Source: Halobacteriales archaeon QH_10_70_21 (GTDB taxonomy: Archaea > Halobacteriota > Halobacteria > Halobacteriales > Haloarculaceae). From it: a DNA stretch of 11,762 nucleotides. The notes beneath the pieces are model-generated. The model did no database searches. It had not been told where the DNA came from and worked only from the letters and a program-made list of their open reading frames with translations. The position numbers and the translations under genes were made by a program. Where the stretch lies: NCBI GenBank assembly GCA_003021325.1, contig PXQM01000003.1:1-11762 (forward strand). The letters are read 5' to 3'. Shown one piece after another: positions 1-7,114 of this stretch (its first letter is position 1; every line of letters begins with the position of its first letter).

Positions 1-1527
1 GTCGCCTGCGTCGGTCTCACGGACGAAGAGCGTCTCGTCACGGCCGAGGCGCAAACGCCGGGCAACGAGCTCCTCATCGTCGGGAACGCGACGGGCCGGG
101 ACGGCCTCGGCGGCGCCTCTTTCGCCAGCGAGGACCTCGAGGAGGACGCCGAAACCGAGGACCGACCGGCGGTCCAGGTCGGCGATCCCTACGCCGAAAA
201 GCGGCTCATCGAGGCCAACGAGGAGCTCGTCGAGGCCGGCCTCGTGCGGTCGGCCCGCGACCTGGGCGCGGCGGGGCTGGGCGGCGCCTCCTCGGAGCTG
301 GTCGCGAAGGGCGGCCTCGGCGCCCGCATCGACCTCGGGGCCGTCCACCAGCGCGAGCCGGAGATGAACGCCCTGGAGATACTGCTCGCCGAATCCCAGG
401 AGCGGATGTGCTACGAGGTCCGGCCCGGGGACGTCGAGGCCGTCCGCGAGGTCACCGAGAAGTACGACCTCGGCTGTTCGGCCATCGGCGAGGTGACAGC
501 GGGCAACTACGTCTGCGAGTTCGAGGGCGAGACGGTCGTCGACTGCGCCGCCGAGTTCCTCGCGGAGGGAGCGCCGATGAACGACCTCGAGCGCGTCGCC
601 CCCGGGCAGCCCGGCCGGGACCTCCCGGACGTCGGCCTCGAGGCGGCGCTCGCGGTCCGCGAGGCCGGCGACGGCGAGACCGGCATCGGGCTGGCATTCT
701 CGTCGGGCGCCGACCCCAACTGGACGGCCGCCGCCCCGTACGACGGCGCCCGGGCGGTCGCCCTGGAGAACGCCACGAACGTCGCGGCGACGGGCGCGAC
801 CCCGCTTGCGGCGGTCGACTGCCTCAACGGCGGCAACCCCGAGAAGCCGGACGTCTACGGCGGGTTCGCCGCCATCGTCGACGGACTCGCCGACATGTGC
901 AGCGAGCTCTCGGTCCCGGTGGTCGGCGGCAACGTCTCGCTGTACAACGACTCGCCGTCCGGCCCCATCCCGCCGACGCCGACGCTGGCGATGACGGGCA
1001 CGAAGCCGGGCTACGAGGCGCCGACGGCGGCGCTGGACGGCGACGGGACGCTCCTGGTCGTCGGCGGAGCGGACGGCGCGGACGCGCGCCGCCTCGGCGG
1101 GTCGGAACTGCTCGCACGGTTCGGCGGCACGGACCGGTTCCCGGCCGTTCCGGACGACGCTGCGGCGCTCGTTGAGGCCATCGCCGACGTCGCCGGCGCC
1201 GACTCGACGCTGTCGACCCACGACGTCAGCCACGGCGGCCTGGCCGTCACGCTGGCCGAGATGGTCGGCCCGGCCGGCGCCGACGTCGAGCTCGCGCCCG
1301 ACCCATCGGCGCTCGAGGCCCTGTTCTCGGAGGGCGTCGGCCGCGTCGTCGTCGAGACGACCGACCCGGCGACCGTCCGCGAGCGCCTCGACGGGGTCGC
1401 ACCGGTCACGCGCCTCGGCGAGGCCATCGACGACGGCCGCCTCGAGTGCGCCGTCGGCGGAACGGAGCTGACGTACACCGCCGGGGAGGTCGCCGCCCTG
1501 CGGGACACCATCGAATCGGCGCTGTAG
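1..1527 (+). CDS. purL: Phosphoribosylformylglycinamidine synthase subunit PurL (5' end missing)
   Basis: Large subunit of FGAM synthase, which converts FGAR, ATP and the ammonia delivered from glutamine by PurQ into FGAM in cytoplasmic de novo purine synthesis. The frame is open from base 1 and 508 residues are visible. Stand-alone archaeal PurL is usually about 700-740 residues, so roughly the first third lies outside the window. Recognisable PurL signatures are GRDGLGGASFAS near visible residue 32, the ENATNVAATGATPLAAVDCLN stretch around 257-277 (start of the second AIRS-type half), VGGNVSLYNDS near 307-317 and DVSHGGLAVTLAEM near 409-422. No frameshift is seen and the reading frame stops at TAG. 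It converges with the PAP2 gene across 27 bases. Internal GTG and ATG codons are not the real start, because the conserved sequence continues upstream of them. Confidence 0.96.
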   Translation, partial: VACVGLTDEERLVTAEAQTPGNELLIVGNATGRDGLGGASFASEDLEEDAETEDRPAVQVGDPYAEKRLIEANEELVEAGLVRSARDLGAAGLGGASSELVAKGGLGARIDLGAVHQREPEMNALEILLAESQERMCYEVRPGDVEAVREVTEKYDLGCSAIGEVTAGNYVCEFEGETVVDCAAEFLAEGAPMNDLERVAPGQPGRDLPDVGLEAALAVREAGDGETGIGLAFSSGADPNWTAAAPYDGARAVALENATNVAATGATPLAAVDCLNGGNPEKPDVYGGFAAIVDGLADMCSELSVPVVGGNVSLYNDSPSGPIPPTPTLAMTGTKPGYEAPTAALDGDGTLLVVGGADGADARRLGGSELLARFGGTDRFPAVPDDAAALVEAIADVAGADSTLSTHDVSHGGLAVTLAEMVGPAGADVELAPDPSALEALFSEGVGRVVVETTDPATVRERLDGVAPVTRLGEAIDDGRLECAVGGTELTYTAGEVAALRDTIESAL

Positions 1528-1554
1528 CGGCCGGCGCCGGGGACGGGACGGACC

Positions 1555-2439
1555 TCATCTCGAGGGGAGCCGTCCCAGCGCGCCCCGGGCGCCCTGCCTG
1601 ACGGCGCCGAGGTCCAGCGGGGTGTCCTCGAGACGGCGGCCGATGCGGACGCTCACCCACGCGAGGGCGACGCCGAAGACCACGTCGGTCGCCCAGTGGA
1701 TGCCGAGGTACATCGTCGACAGCGCGACGCTGACCGCCAGGACGGCGGCGACGGGCAGCCACAGCGGGTACTCCTCGCGGGTCGTCCACGCCAGCAGTGC
1801 TGCGGTCACCGCCATCGAGGTGTGTAGCGACGGGAAGACGTTCGTCTGGTGGTTGACCGACGCCGTGAGGAACTGGAACTGGGTGTACTGTGTGAACAAC
1901 AGCCCCTCGACGTCGCTCGCGATGAGGTTCCGGGGGCCGTAGGCGATGAAGACCACGTAGCAGAGCACGCCGATGAGGTAGTTGGCGCCGTATGCGACGA
2001 CCGTCCGGCGGAGCGGTGTCGGGTCCGGGAGCGCGAAGTACGACAGCAGGGGGAACACGAGCAGGAACACGTAGCCGAACACGTAGACGAACGAGAAGTA
2101 CGCCGTCAGCTCGGGCGAGCCGTTGGACTGCAGCCAGACGACGACCTGCGGCGTCGACTCCGGGTAGACGGGCCACAGCAACAGCCCGTCCAGCCGGTGG
2201 ATGTACGGGGTGACGTTCAGCCCGATGAGCCACGAGATGCCCGGGCCGACGTCGCGGGCGACCTTGTTCGCGACGAGGACGACCGCGAGCAACCCGAGGT
2301 AGGGAGCGACCGACTCGAGGCGGTCGCGGTACTCGCGGCGCGTCCGGGCGAGGCGTTCGCGGCCGACGATGACGCCGCTGGCGACCAGCAGCATCGCCAG
2401 GACGACCGCCAGCACCTGCCCGATGACGACCAGGAGCAT
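1555..2439 (-). CDS. PAP2-superfamily membrane phosphatase (AUR1/IPC-synthase-like)
   Basis: Predicted polytopic membrane protein of 294 residues with about six hydrophobic helices (near 1-25, 47-60, 112-135, 147-167, 205-218, 226-245 and 250-265). The PAP2 catalytic motifs are visible: motif 2 as P203-S-L-H206 and motif 3 as S241...H248-x3-D252. The first motif (usually K-x6-RP) is not clear; YGPRN at 167-171 may take its place. The pattern NHQTN-PSLH-GIHWATD resembles the inositolphosphorylceramide synthase-like PAP2 branch. Family members remove phosphate from lipid phosphates or transfer head groups; the substrate is not evident here. The ATG at 2437-2439 overlaps the TGA of the upstream solute-binding gene by one base (TGATG), implying translational coupling in one operon. 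An open frame extends further upstream, but only as a shadow of that gene. Confidence 0.9.
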   Translation of the reverse strand: MLLVVIGQVLAVVLAMLLVASGVIVGRERLARTRREYRDRLESVAPYLGLLAVVLVANKVARDVGPGISWLIGLNVTPYIHRLDGLLLWPVYPESTPQVVVWLQSNGSPELTAYFSFVYVFGYVFLLVFPLLSYFALPDPTPLRRTVVAYGANYLIGVLCYVVFIAYGPRNLIASDVEGLLFTQYTQFQFLTASVNHQTNVFPSLHTSMAVTAALLAWTTREEYPLWLPVAAVLAVSVALSTMYLGIHWATDVVFGVALAWVSVRIGRRLEDTPLDLGAVRQGARGALGRLPSR

Positions 2440-4178
2440 CAGCCGGCCCCCCTGGTGACGAGGCGGTCGTCGTCGTACTGGTAGCCCGCCTCCCGGAACG
2501 CCGTCCGCGCGGCCTCGACGTCGAGGTCCCCTCCCTCGCCGAGGAAGGGGAGTTCGGCGGTGCCGTCCCAGGCGAGCGCGTCGGGCGTCCAGGTGTCCTT
2601 CAGCGGCGCCTCGGCGGCGTCGGCGTACCCCCCGAAGACCGACGAAACCAGGAACCCGCGGTCGAGGAGCCGGGCGACGACCCGGCGGAACCGCTCGTTC
2701 GAGAGCGGCGGCCGCCGGCAGTTGTAGCCGACCATGTAGAACGGCGTCGCCCGGGCGAGCACCAGCGACAGCGGTTCGGACCGGCTCACGCGGGGAACCG
2801 TCCGGGCGTGCAGCCCGTCGGCCGTGACGTCCGCCTCGCCGGCCTCCAGCAGCTCCGTGGCCGCGTCCTCGGAGGGCGCGACCGTGAACTCCATCCGGTC
2901 GAAGGCCGGCGGGCCGGCGAACCGTTCGGGGATGTCCTCCGTCTCCTCGCCGTAGAGGAAGTGCGACTCGAACCGCTCGAGCGCCAGCGACTGCTCGGGG
3001 TCGGCCGAGACGAACCGGAGCGGGCCGCTGCCGACCGGCTCCTCGTTGGCCCGGACGAGCGCCTCCGTCGTCCCCCCGACGATGTCGATGCCGGCGACGT
3101 CGGCCGCACCGGTGTGGTCGCGCCAGACGTGCTCCGGGAGCACCGGCACCCCGAGGGCGCGCCCGGCGACCTCGCGACTGTCGGTCCCGAACTCGATGCG
3201 GACCGCGTCCTCCTCGACCGTGGCCTCCTCGACGAGCGAGACGGCCCCGCGCCGCCACGGCGTCGGCACCGGCGTGTCCAGCTCGCCGAGCGAGGTGTCC
3301 TGCAGGAACGCGTAGGTGAAGGCGACGTCCGAGAGCGCCACCGGTTCCCCGTCGTGCCACGGGGTCTCCCGGAGGGTCACCGTCGCCGTCAGCGGACCCT
3401 CCGTCCACTCGACGGTCCGGGCCAGCCAGGGAACCGGCGAGCCGGCCGGCCGGCGCACCAGCGGCTCGTAGAGGAGGTCCGTCACCCGGCTCCGGTCGCG
3501 GTGCTCGACGGCGATGGGGTTCCGGTTGCGGGTGGGTCGGACGTCCCTGGTGACCGGCCGCAGCGTCCGTTCCTCGCCGGTCAGCCCGACCCGGAGGTAG
3601 TCCGTCGGCCGCGCCGGCCCCCCCGCAGGCCAGCCGTCGAACCGGTCGGTCCGGGCCGCCGCGATTCGGTCGGCGAAGGCGACGACCGTGAACGGCTGTC
3701 GCTCGACGAGCCGCTCCTGGAGGTCGCGAACGATGCCGACCCGCGCCTCGCCGCCGACCGCGCGCTGTTCGGCCAGGCGGTCATCGATTTCGACGCTGCT
3801 GAACCCGAAGGGGTTCTGCCAGCCGGCCTCCTCGCCGTACGTCGAGTGCAGCAGGGTCCGGAGCTCGTCCGGGTCCCCCTCGCTCGGGTACCGGCCGACG
3901 TAGACGTCGTAGTCGTGGTTGACGAGGACCTCGCGGAGGAGCACGTCGGGTGCCATCGGGGCGACGCTGGCGTCGACGCCGGCGCGCCCGAGGTTCTCGC
4001 TGAGGGCGTTGGCGACGCGGGTGGCGTAGACGTCCTGGCTGGCGGGCACGGTCGCGATGGACAGAGACAGCTGTTGGTGGCGCTCGCGCCCCGCCAGGTT
4101 CCGGAGCTCGCCGACGCAGCCGCTGGCGGCGGCGAGCGACCCGTGTCCACGGGTTCGTCCGCTTTTGGCGGGTTCCAC
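2439..4178 (-). CDS. SBP_bac_5-type solute-binding protein with permuted domain order
   Basis: Extracellular peptide/nickel-type (cluster C) solute-binding protein, 579 residues from the GTG at 4176-4178. The segment order is unusual. Residues 37-198 look like the usual C-terminal part of SBP_bac_5: L-x-L, the DYDVYVGRYPSEGDPD stretch at 89-104, N122-x-F-G-F, I131-D-D-R-L, QPF and GW. Residues 203-579 look like the usual start and middle: LLYEPLVRR at 235-243, PWLA at 250, LRETPWHDGEPV at 269-280, GSGPL at 383, AGEAD at 446, NCRRPPLSNERFRR at 486-499, DR at 506 and FREAGY at 561-566, with the protein ending just after. A lipobox-like ASGC ends at C21, but the hydrophobic core before it is only about six residues. 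No ATP-binding or permease partner is visible. The start is uncertain: another in-frame GTG is at 4242-4244, but the shared promoter box favours 4178. Confidence 0.85.
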   Translation of the reverse strand: MEPAKSGRTRGHGSLAAASGCVGELRNLAGRERHQQLSLSIATVPASQDVYATRVANALSENLGRAGVDASVAPMAPDVLLREVLVNHDYDVYVGRYPSEGDPDELRTLLHSTYGEEAGWQNPFGFSSVEIDDRLAEQRAVGGEARVGIVRDLQERLVERQPFTVVAFADRIAAARTDRFDGWPAGGPARPTDYLRVGLTGEERTLRPVTRDVRPTRNRNPIAVEHRDRSRVTDLLYEPLVRRPAGSPVPWLARTVEWTEGPLTATVTLRETPWHDGEPVALSDVAFTYAFLQDTSLGELDTPVPTPWRRGAVSLVEEATVEEDAVRIEFGTDSREVAGRALGVPVLPEHVWRDHTGAADVAGIDIVGGTTEALVRANEEPVGSGPLRFVSADPEQSLALERFESHFLYGEETEDIPERFAGPPAFDRMEFTVAPSEDAATELLEAGEADVTADGLHARTVPRVSRSEPLSLVLARATPFYMVGYNCRRPPLSNERFRRVVARLLDRGFLVSSVFGGYADAAEAPLKDTWTPDALAWDGTAELPFLGEGGDLDVEAARTAFREAGYQYDDDRLVTRGAG

Positions 4179-4222
4179 CGGCGGTGCCGGGCGCCGGACC
4201 TGTGACGAGCATGAAACGACGG

Positions 4223-4231
4223 AAAATAATA
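4223..4231. promoter_or_regulatory. AT-rich TATA-like box between divergent kinase and binding-protein genes
   Basis: AAAATAATA is the only AT-rich stretch in the divergent gap. Its centre is about 26 nt before the kinase ATG at 4253, the expected TATA distance for a leaderless archaeal transcript. Read on the minus strand it is TATTATTTT, which would place a transcript start near 4200, about 20 nt before the binding-protein GTG at 4178. Use in both directions is an inference from spacing. Confidence 0.6.
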
Positions 4232-4252
4232 CCCCCGCTCCCACGTGCCGGT

Positions 4253-4837
4253 ATGTCCCTCGAACTGGGTCGGCGTCTGGTCCACGCCTCCGGTGCGGTC
4301 ATCCCGGGCGCCTACCTGCTCGACCAGCGCGTCCTCGGGACAGGGCTCGTCACCTGGCGCGTCGTGCAGGCCGTCGCCGTCTTCGGCCTCCTCGCGGCTG
4401 CCGCCCTCGAGGCCGCCCGGCTCTCGGGCACCATCGAACACCCGATCTACGACCGCCTCACCCGGGAGTACGAACAGGACAAGGTCGCCGGCTACGCCCT
4501 CTACGTCCTCAGCGGGACCGCCGTCGTCCTGCTGTTCGACCCGCGGATTGCGATTCCCGCGCTCCTGATGCTCATGCTCGGCGACCCGGTGAGCGGCGTG
4601 CTCTCGACCGGCGAGCTACGGACGGTCAAGCGACCGCGCGTCCTCGTCGGGATGTTCCTCGTCAGCCTGGCGCTCGCGTTCCCGTTCGTCGGGGCGACCG
4701 CGGCCGTCGCCGGCGCCGCCGGCGCGACCCTGGCCGACGGCGTCAAGCCCACCGTCGGCGACTACGTCATCGACGACAACCTCACGATCCCCATCGCCGC
4801 CGCCGTCCCGATGTGGGTCGTGCTCTTCGTCGCCTGA
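4253..4837 (+). CDS. Polyprenol/diacylglycerol kinase family protein (Sec59/DGK1-like)
   Basis: Integral membrane protein of 194 residues with about five hydrophobic segments (near 12-24, 38-54, 79-108, 130-160 and 178-194). GRRLVHASG at 6-14 matches the R-[KR]-x2-H-x-x-G opening of CTP-dependent dolichol/phytol/diacylglycerol kinases. LGDPVSG at 109-115 with GELRTVKRPR at 120-129 matches their GD-x-A/S-x2-x-G...G nucleotide region, and DDNLTIPI at 174-181 is the usual C-terminal DN-L-x-I-P motif. The inferred reaction is phosphorylation of a polyprenol or other lipid alcohol, feeding glycan carriers or lipid salvage; the substrate is not proven. The ATG at 4253 was chosen because an AATAATA box lies about 26 nt upstream, typical of a leaderless mRNA. 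Its TGA directly abuts palindrome copy 1. Confidence 0.88.
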   Translation: MSLELGRRLVHASGAVIPGAYLLDQRVLGTGLVTWRVVQAVAVFGLLAAAALEAARLSGTIEHPIYDRLTREYEQDKVAGYALYVLSGTAVVLLFDPRIAIPALLMLMLGDPVSGVLSTGELRTVKRPRVLVGMFLVSLALAFPFVGATAAVAGAAGATLADGVKPTVGDYVIDDNLTIPIAAAVPMWVVLFVA

Positions 4838-4911
4838 TACGGATTGTTGTAACGATTCACCGGTCGCCTGCGAGGTCGGCGACGACCGGTAAAAGACTCC
4901 AACAATCCGTA
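4838..4911 (-). repeat. Palindromic dispersed element, copy 1
   Basis: Imperfect 74-bp palindrome beginning at the base after the kinase stop TGA. The outer 12 bp TACGGATTGTTG (4838-4849) is matched perfectly by CAACAATCCGTA (4900-4911). Inside lie ACCGGTCG (4859-4866) and CGACCGGT (4883-4890). Loop and arm sequences are the reverse complement of copies 2 and 3, so this copy is inverted relative to them. It fills most of the gap between two convergent genes, where it could also fold in both transcripts as a 3' hairpin. Confidence 0.9.
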
Positions 4912-4921
4912 CGACGCCGCG

Positions 4922-5086
4922 TCAGGCGAGGAGGAGCGGACCCCCGAACGTGACCGCCAGCCCGACGGCGGCGACGGCGGCCCCGACGGCGACGTCGCGG
5001 GCCGTGTAGTCGCTCTGCGGTGCCGTCGACCGTTCACCGGTCGGGTCGTGAGGGTGGTGCTCGTGGTCGTCGTGGTCCTCGGCCAT
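4922..5086 (-). CDS. Small His-rich single-pass membrane protein (DUF7550-like)
   Basis: A 54-residue protein starting at ATG 5084-5086. The N-terminal third is full of His and Asp (MAEDHDDHEHHPHD), followed by a polar linker and one hydrophobic helix at about 31-53 (DVAVGAAVAAVGLAVTFG...), ending LLLA. Small haloarchaeal proteins with this His/Asp head and one helix are annotated as DUF7550, from memory and not checked. No function is known. The His cluster could bind a metal ion, which is an inference. It lies 56 bases downstream of the creatininase-family gene on the same strand, so co-transcription is possible, and its stop is 10 bases from palindrome copy 1. An upstream extension of the frame to 5206 was rejected because its Arg/Pro-rich sequence overlaps the creatininase gene. 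Confidence 0.78.
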   Translation of the reverse strand: MAEDHDDHEHHPHDPTGERSTAPQSDYTARDVAVGAAVAAVGLAVTFGGPLLLA

Positions 5087-5142
5087 ACCCCCGACTGGGA
5101 GGGGCCGGCACTTCGGACTGTCGCTTTCCCGCACCGGTGGTC

Positions 5143-5922
5143 TCACTGGCGCTCGCGAACGTGGTCGCGGGGCGCGAGCGTCTCCCACGGCTGGCGCTCC
5201 AACCACCCGCAGAGCTCGACCAGCTGCCCGGTCGCCGCCTCGAACAGCCGTCGGCCCTTCTCGGCGGAGGCGTCGACCGGGTCGCCGAAGGCGCCGTTGT
5301 CGCTGTTCTCGATGGCGTCGTGGAAGGTCCGGGCGCCGTTCTGCTCAGTCGTCGCCGCCTCGATGTCGACGAGGCCACCGTCGCGGGCAGCCGCGAGTTC
5401 GTCCTCGCGGACGGCGTCGGCGATGTGCCAGACCATCGCCGTCTCCTTCGGCCCGGCGTGGGGACCGTTCCGCTCGAAGCTCTCGTCGACCAGCTCCGGG
5501 ATGGACTCGTTCCACATCCACTCGATGGCGTAGGCGGTTCCGTCCTCGTGGAGGCGGCGCCCGACCTCCCGGAGGTGCTCGACGTTGCCGCCGTGGGCGT
5601 TGACGTAGACGATGCGGTCGACGCCCTGGTACGAGAGGCTCCGGGACAGTGACTCCACGTAGTCGCGGAACGCGGGCGGGTCGACGGACATCGTCCCGTG
5701 TAACTGGCGGTGGTGGGCGCTGACGCCGACGGTGACCGTCGGCGTACAGAGGACGCCCGCGCGGTCGGCGGCCTCGCGGGCCAGCGCCTCCGCGATGAGG
5801 TGGTCGGTCGCGAGCGGCAGGTGCGGGCCGTGCTGTTCGGTCGACCCGAGCGGCACGAGGGCCAGCGAGCCGTCCGCGAGGTGGTCGCCCGCTTCCGGCC
5901 AGGTGGCGTCACCGAGGTACAT
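5143..5922 (-). CDS. Creatininase-family metal-dependent amidohydrolase
   Basis: Protein of 259 residues, about family length. The metal-site residues of the creatininase fold are all visible: E29-Q-H31-G-P-H-L, D40, N109-A-H110-G-G-N and H155-A-G-P-K-E160. The family hydrolyses cyclic or formyl amide bonds with two metal ions. Members include creatinine amidohydrolase, the archaeal formamidopyrimidine deformylase ArfB of flavin/F420 synthesis, and mycofactocin MftE. Haloarchaea make F420 and riboflavin, so ArfB is a reasonable candidate, but the sequence alone does not decide it. The ATG at 5920-5922 starts just before the conserved domain. The gene follows the cupin gene by 50 bases on the same strand and precedes the small His-rich protein. 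Confidence 0.92.
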   Translation of the reverse strand: MYLGDATWPEAGDHLADGSLALVPLGSTEQHGPHLPLATDHLIAEALAREAADRAGVLCTPTVTVGVSAHHRQLHGTMSVDPPAFRDYVESLSRSLSYQGVDRIVYVNAHGGNVEHLREVGRRLHEDGTAYAIEWMWNESIPELVDESFERNGPHAGPKETAMVWHIADAVREDELAAARDGGLVDIEAATTEQNGARTFHDAIENSDNGAFGDPVDASAEKGRRLFEAATGQLVELCGWLERQPWETLAPRDHVRERQ

Positions 5923-5972
5923 ACCCTATCGAAGAGTCACAGCGACAAGAATGCGGGTCCCGACGCCCGCCG

Positions 5973-6350
5973 TCACGGCGCACCGGCGATGGCGACCCTG
6001 ACGATCCCGTCGCCGTGGTTGTGGAGCTGGCGACGGGTCACGGGACCGACGCCTACCGCCTCGCACTCGCCGAGCGTCAGCTCCTCGTCGGCCGCGCGCT
6101 CCTCGCCGCCGCCCGGCTGCACCGTCAGCTCGCCCTCGACGACCAGGTAGACCTCCTCCTGGCCGTCGCCGGCGCGGTCGTGGGGGTTGCCCCTCCCGCC
6201 CGGTTCCAGCTCCAGGAGCGTCACCCCGAGGCTCCCGCAGCCGAGCGGCCCCCTGAAGAACCACATGCCGCCGTACTCCTCGGGCACGACGCTGTCGACC
6301 GCGTCGGTGCCGGCAGTCGCGTACTCCATGCCCGGCCGTAGGGCCGCCAT
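5973..6350 (-). CDS. Small cupin-domain protein
   Basis: Single-domain cupin of 125 residues, probably cytoplasmic. Cupin motif 1 is recognisable as G54-N-P-H57-D-R...Q-E65-E66-V-Y-L-V-V-E-G73, and motif 2 as P103-V-T-R-R-Q-L-H110-N-H. The second His of the usual HxH pair is replaced by Arg59, so metal binding would rest on H57, a Glu at 65 or 66 and H110, and may be altered. No substrate can be assigned; such cupins range from sugar-phosphate enzymes to simple binding proteins. The ATG at 6348-6350 sits about 30 nt from a TATA-like box. A second ATG (Met8, 6327-6329) is possible but less well placed. It is first in a minus-strand run with the creatininase-family gene. Confidence 0.88.
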   Translation of the reverse strand: MAALRPGMEYATAGTDAVDSVVPEEYGGMWFFRGPLGCGSLGVTLLELEPGGRGNPHDRAGDGQEEVYLVVEGELTVQPGGGEERAADEELTLGECEAVGVGPVTRRQLHNHGDGIVRVAIAGAP

Positions 6351-6376
6351 AGCTGGATACTCATTTCAGCCGAACG

Positions 6377-6383
6377 ATATTTA
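6377..6383. promoter_or_regulatory. Shared TATA-like box for divergent cupin and Bax-inhibitor-like genes
   Basis: ATATTTA (reverse strand TAAATAT) is centred at 6380, about 28 nt before the + strand ATG at 6408 and about 30 nt before the - strand ATG at 6350. Both distances fit leaderless archaeal promoters, and no other AT-rich box lies in the 57-base gap. Confidence 0.65.
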
Positions 6384-6407
6384 CCCGCAGACCGTCCACC
6401 CCCGTAC

Positions 6408-7091
6408 ATGGCACGACGACACCCGACCCACGGCGCGACGGCACACCCGAAGTTCCGGAGCGTCGGCGTCCCCGCAGCGACGCTCATCGCGCTCAACGTC
6501 GTCCTGATGTACCTGGTGGCGATGACGCCCCTGGCGGCGGTCAGCGGCGTCGCGTTCTCGACGCCCATCGTCGGCCTGCTGGTGTTCGGTGCGGCGCTGA
6601 CCGCCGGCAACTACCTCGCCGAGCGCGGCCTCGAGTCCGGCGAGGTGGCGCTGGCGTTCGCCGGAACCGCGCTGCTGGAGGTCACCTACGGCGTGCTGGG
6701 CGGCGGTATCCTCGCGACCGTCGCTGCGGGCAGCCGCGCCCTCGCGCTCGGCGCGACGCTCGTCGTCACCGTCGCGATGACGCTCGGCATCGCCGCCTAC
6801 GTCTACGTCCGCGACGGCACCTACGACCACTGGAACCGGTGGTCGCTGGGCGCGTTCGTCGTCGGTGCCGTCCTCGTGCTCGTCGGCACGTTCGTGACGC
6901 CCGTGCTCCTCGGCGGGTTCCTGTTCGTCTTCGCCGGGTTCACCCTCCGGCTCGGTTACGAGATCTGGAAGGTGCGGGACCGCTACTCGGCGGACCGATC
7001 GCTGATCCACGCGCTCGGCATCTACGTCGCCTTCACCGGCGTGTTCGTTCACGTCCTGCAGCTGGTCGTCCGGCTGTTCGCCGAGCGGTAG
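6408..7091 (+). CDS. Seven-helix membrane protein, Bax inhibitor-1-like
   Basis: Protein of 227 residues with a short basic N-terminus and about seven hydrophobic helices (near 20-41, 50-70, 79-103, 110-133, 146-165, 167-184 and 199-224). Helix count, length and the C-terminal pattern (a polar YEIWKVRDRYSADR linker followed by a last amphipathic helix with LGIY...VFVHVLQLV) resemble the Bax inhibitor-1/YccA family, some members of which are pH-sensitive Ca2+ leak channels. The match is by overall look and not by a diagnostic motif; an unnamed haloarchaeal membrane protein is the alternative. The ATG at 6408 is set by the TATA-like box 28 nt upstream. It converges with the next gene across 23 bases. 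Confidence 0.85.
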   Translation: MARRHPTHGATAHPKFRSVGVPAATLIALNVVLMYLVAMTPLAAVSGVAFSTPIVGLLVFGAALTAGNYLAERGLESGEVALAFAGTALLEVTYGVLGGGILATVAAGSRALALGATLVVTVAMTLGIAAYVYVRDGTYDHWNRWSLGAFVVGAVLVLVGTFVTPVLLGGFLFVFAGFTLRLGYEIWKVRDRYSADRSLIHALGIYVAFTGVFVHVLQLVVRLFAER

Positions 7092-7114
7092 CCCGAGCCC
7101 GGCCGCGCGCCGGG

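Noticed and set aside
1528..1554. Possible terminator between purL and the PAP2 gene
   Set aside because: The gap is 27 GC-rich bases with no T-tract and no clear inverted repeat.
2440..3408. Upstream extension of the PAP2 reading frame into the solute-binding gene
   Set aside because: The extension is Arg/Gly/Ala-rich and out of frame with the conserved binding protein. The PAP2 protein begins naturally at ATG 2439 with a hydrophobic helix.
2808..4205. Long + strand open frame (465 codons) opposite the solute-binding protein
   Set aside because: Its product is Arg/Val/Pro-rich with no known motif, while the minus strand encodes a clear SBP_bac_5-like protein. It is a high-GC antisense shadow.
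4838..4911. Palindrome as a simple intrinsic terminator only
   Set aside because: Archaeal ends generally rely on T-tracts and not on hairpins, and the sequence is conserved well beyond what a hairpin needs, including the loop and both outer ends. A termination role is possible but does not explain the conservation.
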